Positions 5,658 through 6,572 of a stretch of DNA of 6,572 nt are shown piece after piece. A program made the position numbers and the translations under genes. Positions within the stretch are counted from its first letter, which is position 1. Every line of letters begins with the position of its first letter. The stretch covers positions 1 through 6,572 of the forward strand of contig DASPTH010000290.1 in assembly GCA_035623515.1 (NCBI GenBank). Direction: 5' to 3'. Under the pieces are notes generated by a model, which was not told where the DNA came from, ran no database searches, and worked only from the letters and a program-made list of their open reading frames with translations. This DNA is from DASPTH01 sp035623515. Its GTDB lineage: Bacteria > Actinomycetota > Acidimicrobiia > IMCC26256 > DASPTH01.

Positions 5658-6571
5658 GCCGGGTCCACCGGACGGAAGTACCGGATGGCCTCCCACGACG
5701 CCGGCCGGTCACCGTCGGGAACCCACACGGCTTCGACGCGCTGCCCGACACGCACGTCGTGCGGCGCGACCTCTGCGAGCAAGTGTGCGAAGGGCACGTC
5801 GGCGCCGTCGAGCCGGATCCATCCCCACGCGAACGGAAGGTCGAGGTCCATACCGGGCACGGGGAGGTGGACGACGGCGAAGGACTCCACCGTTCCGGTG
5901 TGCGCGAGCACGACGGGCTGCATCGGTCCGGTGCCGCACGCCGGGCACCTGGCGTGGGGCGGTACGTAGACCCGTTCGCAGGTGCCGCAGAGGCCGCCTT
6001 CGATCCGCTGCTCCGCGAGCGCGCCGAAGAACGAGGACAACGCGAGCCCCGGTTCGAACGTGTACTGGAGTCGCACGTCCGACACGACCTCGATCTCGTC
6101 CGGCGCCTCGGAGGGCGCGGGCTCCGCAGCTCCGCGCTCCTCGCGAACGAAGGCGCGGATGTCGAGGACGCTGCCGACGCGCTGGGCACGCCAGTCGGCG
6201 CGGACCCGCAGTCCCGTCACCATCTCGTCCTCGGCGTCGGCCTCGACCACGTGGAGGAGGGACGTGTCGGCGCCGTCGAGCTCGACGAGCGCGAACGCGA
6301 ACGGCCGCGGGAGCGGGTGCTGCGGCGTGGGATGCGCGACCCACGTCCACGAACGGACCACACCCGCGTCGCCGACCCGGACGAACGCCGCGGTGGCCGC
6401 ACCGGTCGTCGGGTCGTGGTCGACCGGCGGCACGACGACGCGACCCTCGACGGCGCGGCTGCCCCAGATCTCGCCACGCGCGAGCCCGCGCAGGAACCGC
6501 TCGGTGGCGCCGCCCACGCTCCGTGCATAGGTGAACCCGATGCTGTGCGGAGCGCGAAGCGGCCCGTTCAC
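5654..6571 (-). CDS. Tandem DUF35 (zinc ribbon / OB-fold) acyl-CoA-associated protein
   Basis: A 305-residue protein made of two DUF35 modules. Module 1 (about residues 20-145) has the GEIWGSRAVEGRVVVPP lead-in where a zinc ribbon normally sits, but contains no Cys. It then runs into an OB-fold with FAFALVELDGADTSLLHVV (91-109). A Pro/Ala/Glu-rich linker (about 145-160) follows. Module 2 (about 175-302) has a full ribbon C195-x2-C198-x10-C209-x2-C212 with VPPHARCPAC, then an OB-fold with FAWGWIRLDGADVPFAHLL (247-265). DUF35 proteins bind acyl-CoA and serve as obligate partners of thiolase-fold enzymes, and the two genes downstream are exactly those. The GTG at 6571 fits the usual start of relatives (a PLRAPH-type N-terminus), but only one base of upstream sequence is visible, so an earlier start cannot be excluded. 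It heads the visible part of a GTGA-coupled operon. Confidence 0.88.
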   Translation of the reverse strand: MNGPLRAPHSIGFTYARSVGGATERFLRGLARGEIWGSRAVEGRVVVPPVDHDPTTGAATAAFVRVGDAGVVRSWTWVAHPTPQHPLPRPFAFALVELDGADTSLLHVVEADAEDEMVTGLRVRADWRAQRVGSVLDIRAFVREERGAAEPAPSEAPDEIEVVSDVRLQYTFEPGLALSSFFGALAEQRIEGGLCGTCERVYVPPHARCPACGTGPMQPVVLAHTGTVESFAVVHLPVPGMDLDLPFAWGWIRLDGADVPFAHLLAEVAPHDVRVGQRVEAVWVPDGDRPASWEAIRYFRPVDPA

Positions 6572-6572
6572 G

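Noticed and set aside
4602..5969. Plus-strand 455-codon frame opposite the short thiolase and DUF35 genes
   Set aside because: Composition is that of an antisense shadow; the opposite strand has clear family motifs and overlapping starts and stops.
3487..6571. Novel defence or mobile system
   Set aside because: No nuclease, helicase, transposase, toxin or repeat array was seen; every gene fits acyl-CoA or lipid catabolism.

Overview
This is a GC-rich window from an actinobacterium-like genome. The evidence is strong G/C bias at third codon positions, GTG starts on all five minus-strand genes, tightly packed or overlapping genes, and protein families typical of actinobacterial lipid and steroid catabolism (P450, FadD-like ligase, Ltp-type thiolases, DUF35 proteins). 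The exact lineage cannot be named from the sequence. An acidimicrobial or mycobacterial relative is only a guess.

There are three transcription units. (1) Positions 1-1752, minus strand: an amidohydrolase-2 family protein (388 aa) followed six bases later by a cytochrome P450 whose C-terminal half lies beyond the left edge. (2) Positions 1858-3480, plus strand: a class I adenylate-forming acyl-CoA ligase (540 aa), transcribed divergently from unit 1. (3) Positions 3487-6571, minus strand: a cassette of a tandem DUF35 protein (305 aa), a short thiolase-fold protein (339 aa) and a second thiolase-fold protein (384 aa). Its genes are joined by 4-base GTGA overlaps, and it converges on the ligase with only six bases between stop codons. 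No RNA genes, insertion sequences or CRISPR arrays were seen. The only gene-free stretch is the 105-base divergent region 1753-1857.

The most interesting regulatory element is a strong dyad, GTGAGCG-CC-CGCTCAC, in that divergent region. It sits in the spacer of the proposed minus-strand promoter and next to or over the proposed plus-strand -35, so one repressor could control both units. The most interesting biochemistry is in the DUF35/thiolase/thiolase cassette. Both thiolase-fold proteins lack the usual nucleophilic Cys and the usual GHP histidine, and the DUF35 protein is a duplicated module in which only the second copy keeps a zinc ribbon. Gene order and sizes recall the Rv3521-ltp4-ltp3 segment of the mycobacterial cholesterol locus. 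A coherent but unproven reading is a pathway in which a P450 oxidises a hydrophobic (possibly sterol- or terpenoid-like) substrate, the ligase makes a CoA thioester, and the thiolase/DUF35 complex performs a carbon-carbon cleavage (retro-aldol) or acyl-transfer step. The amidohydrolase would hydrolyse or decarboxylate an intermediate.
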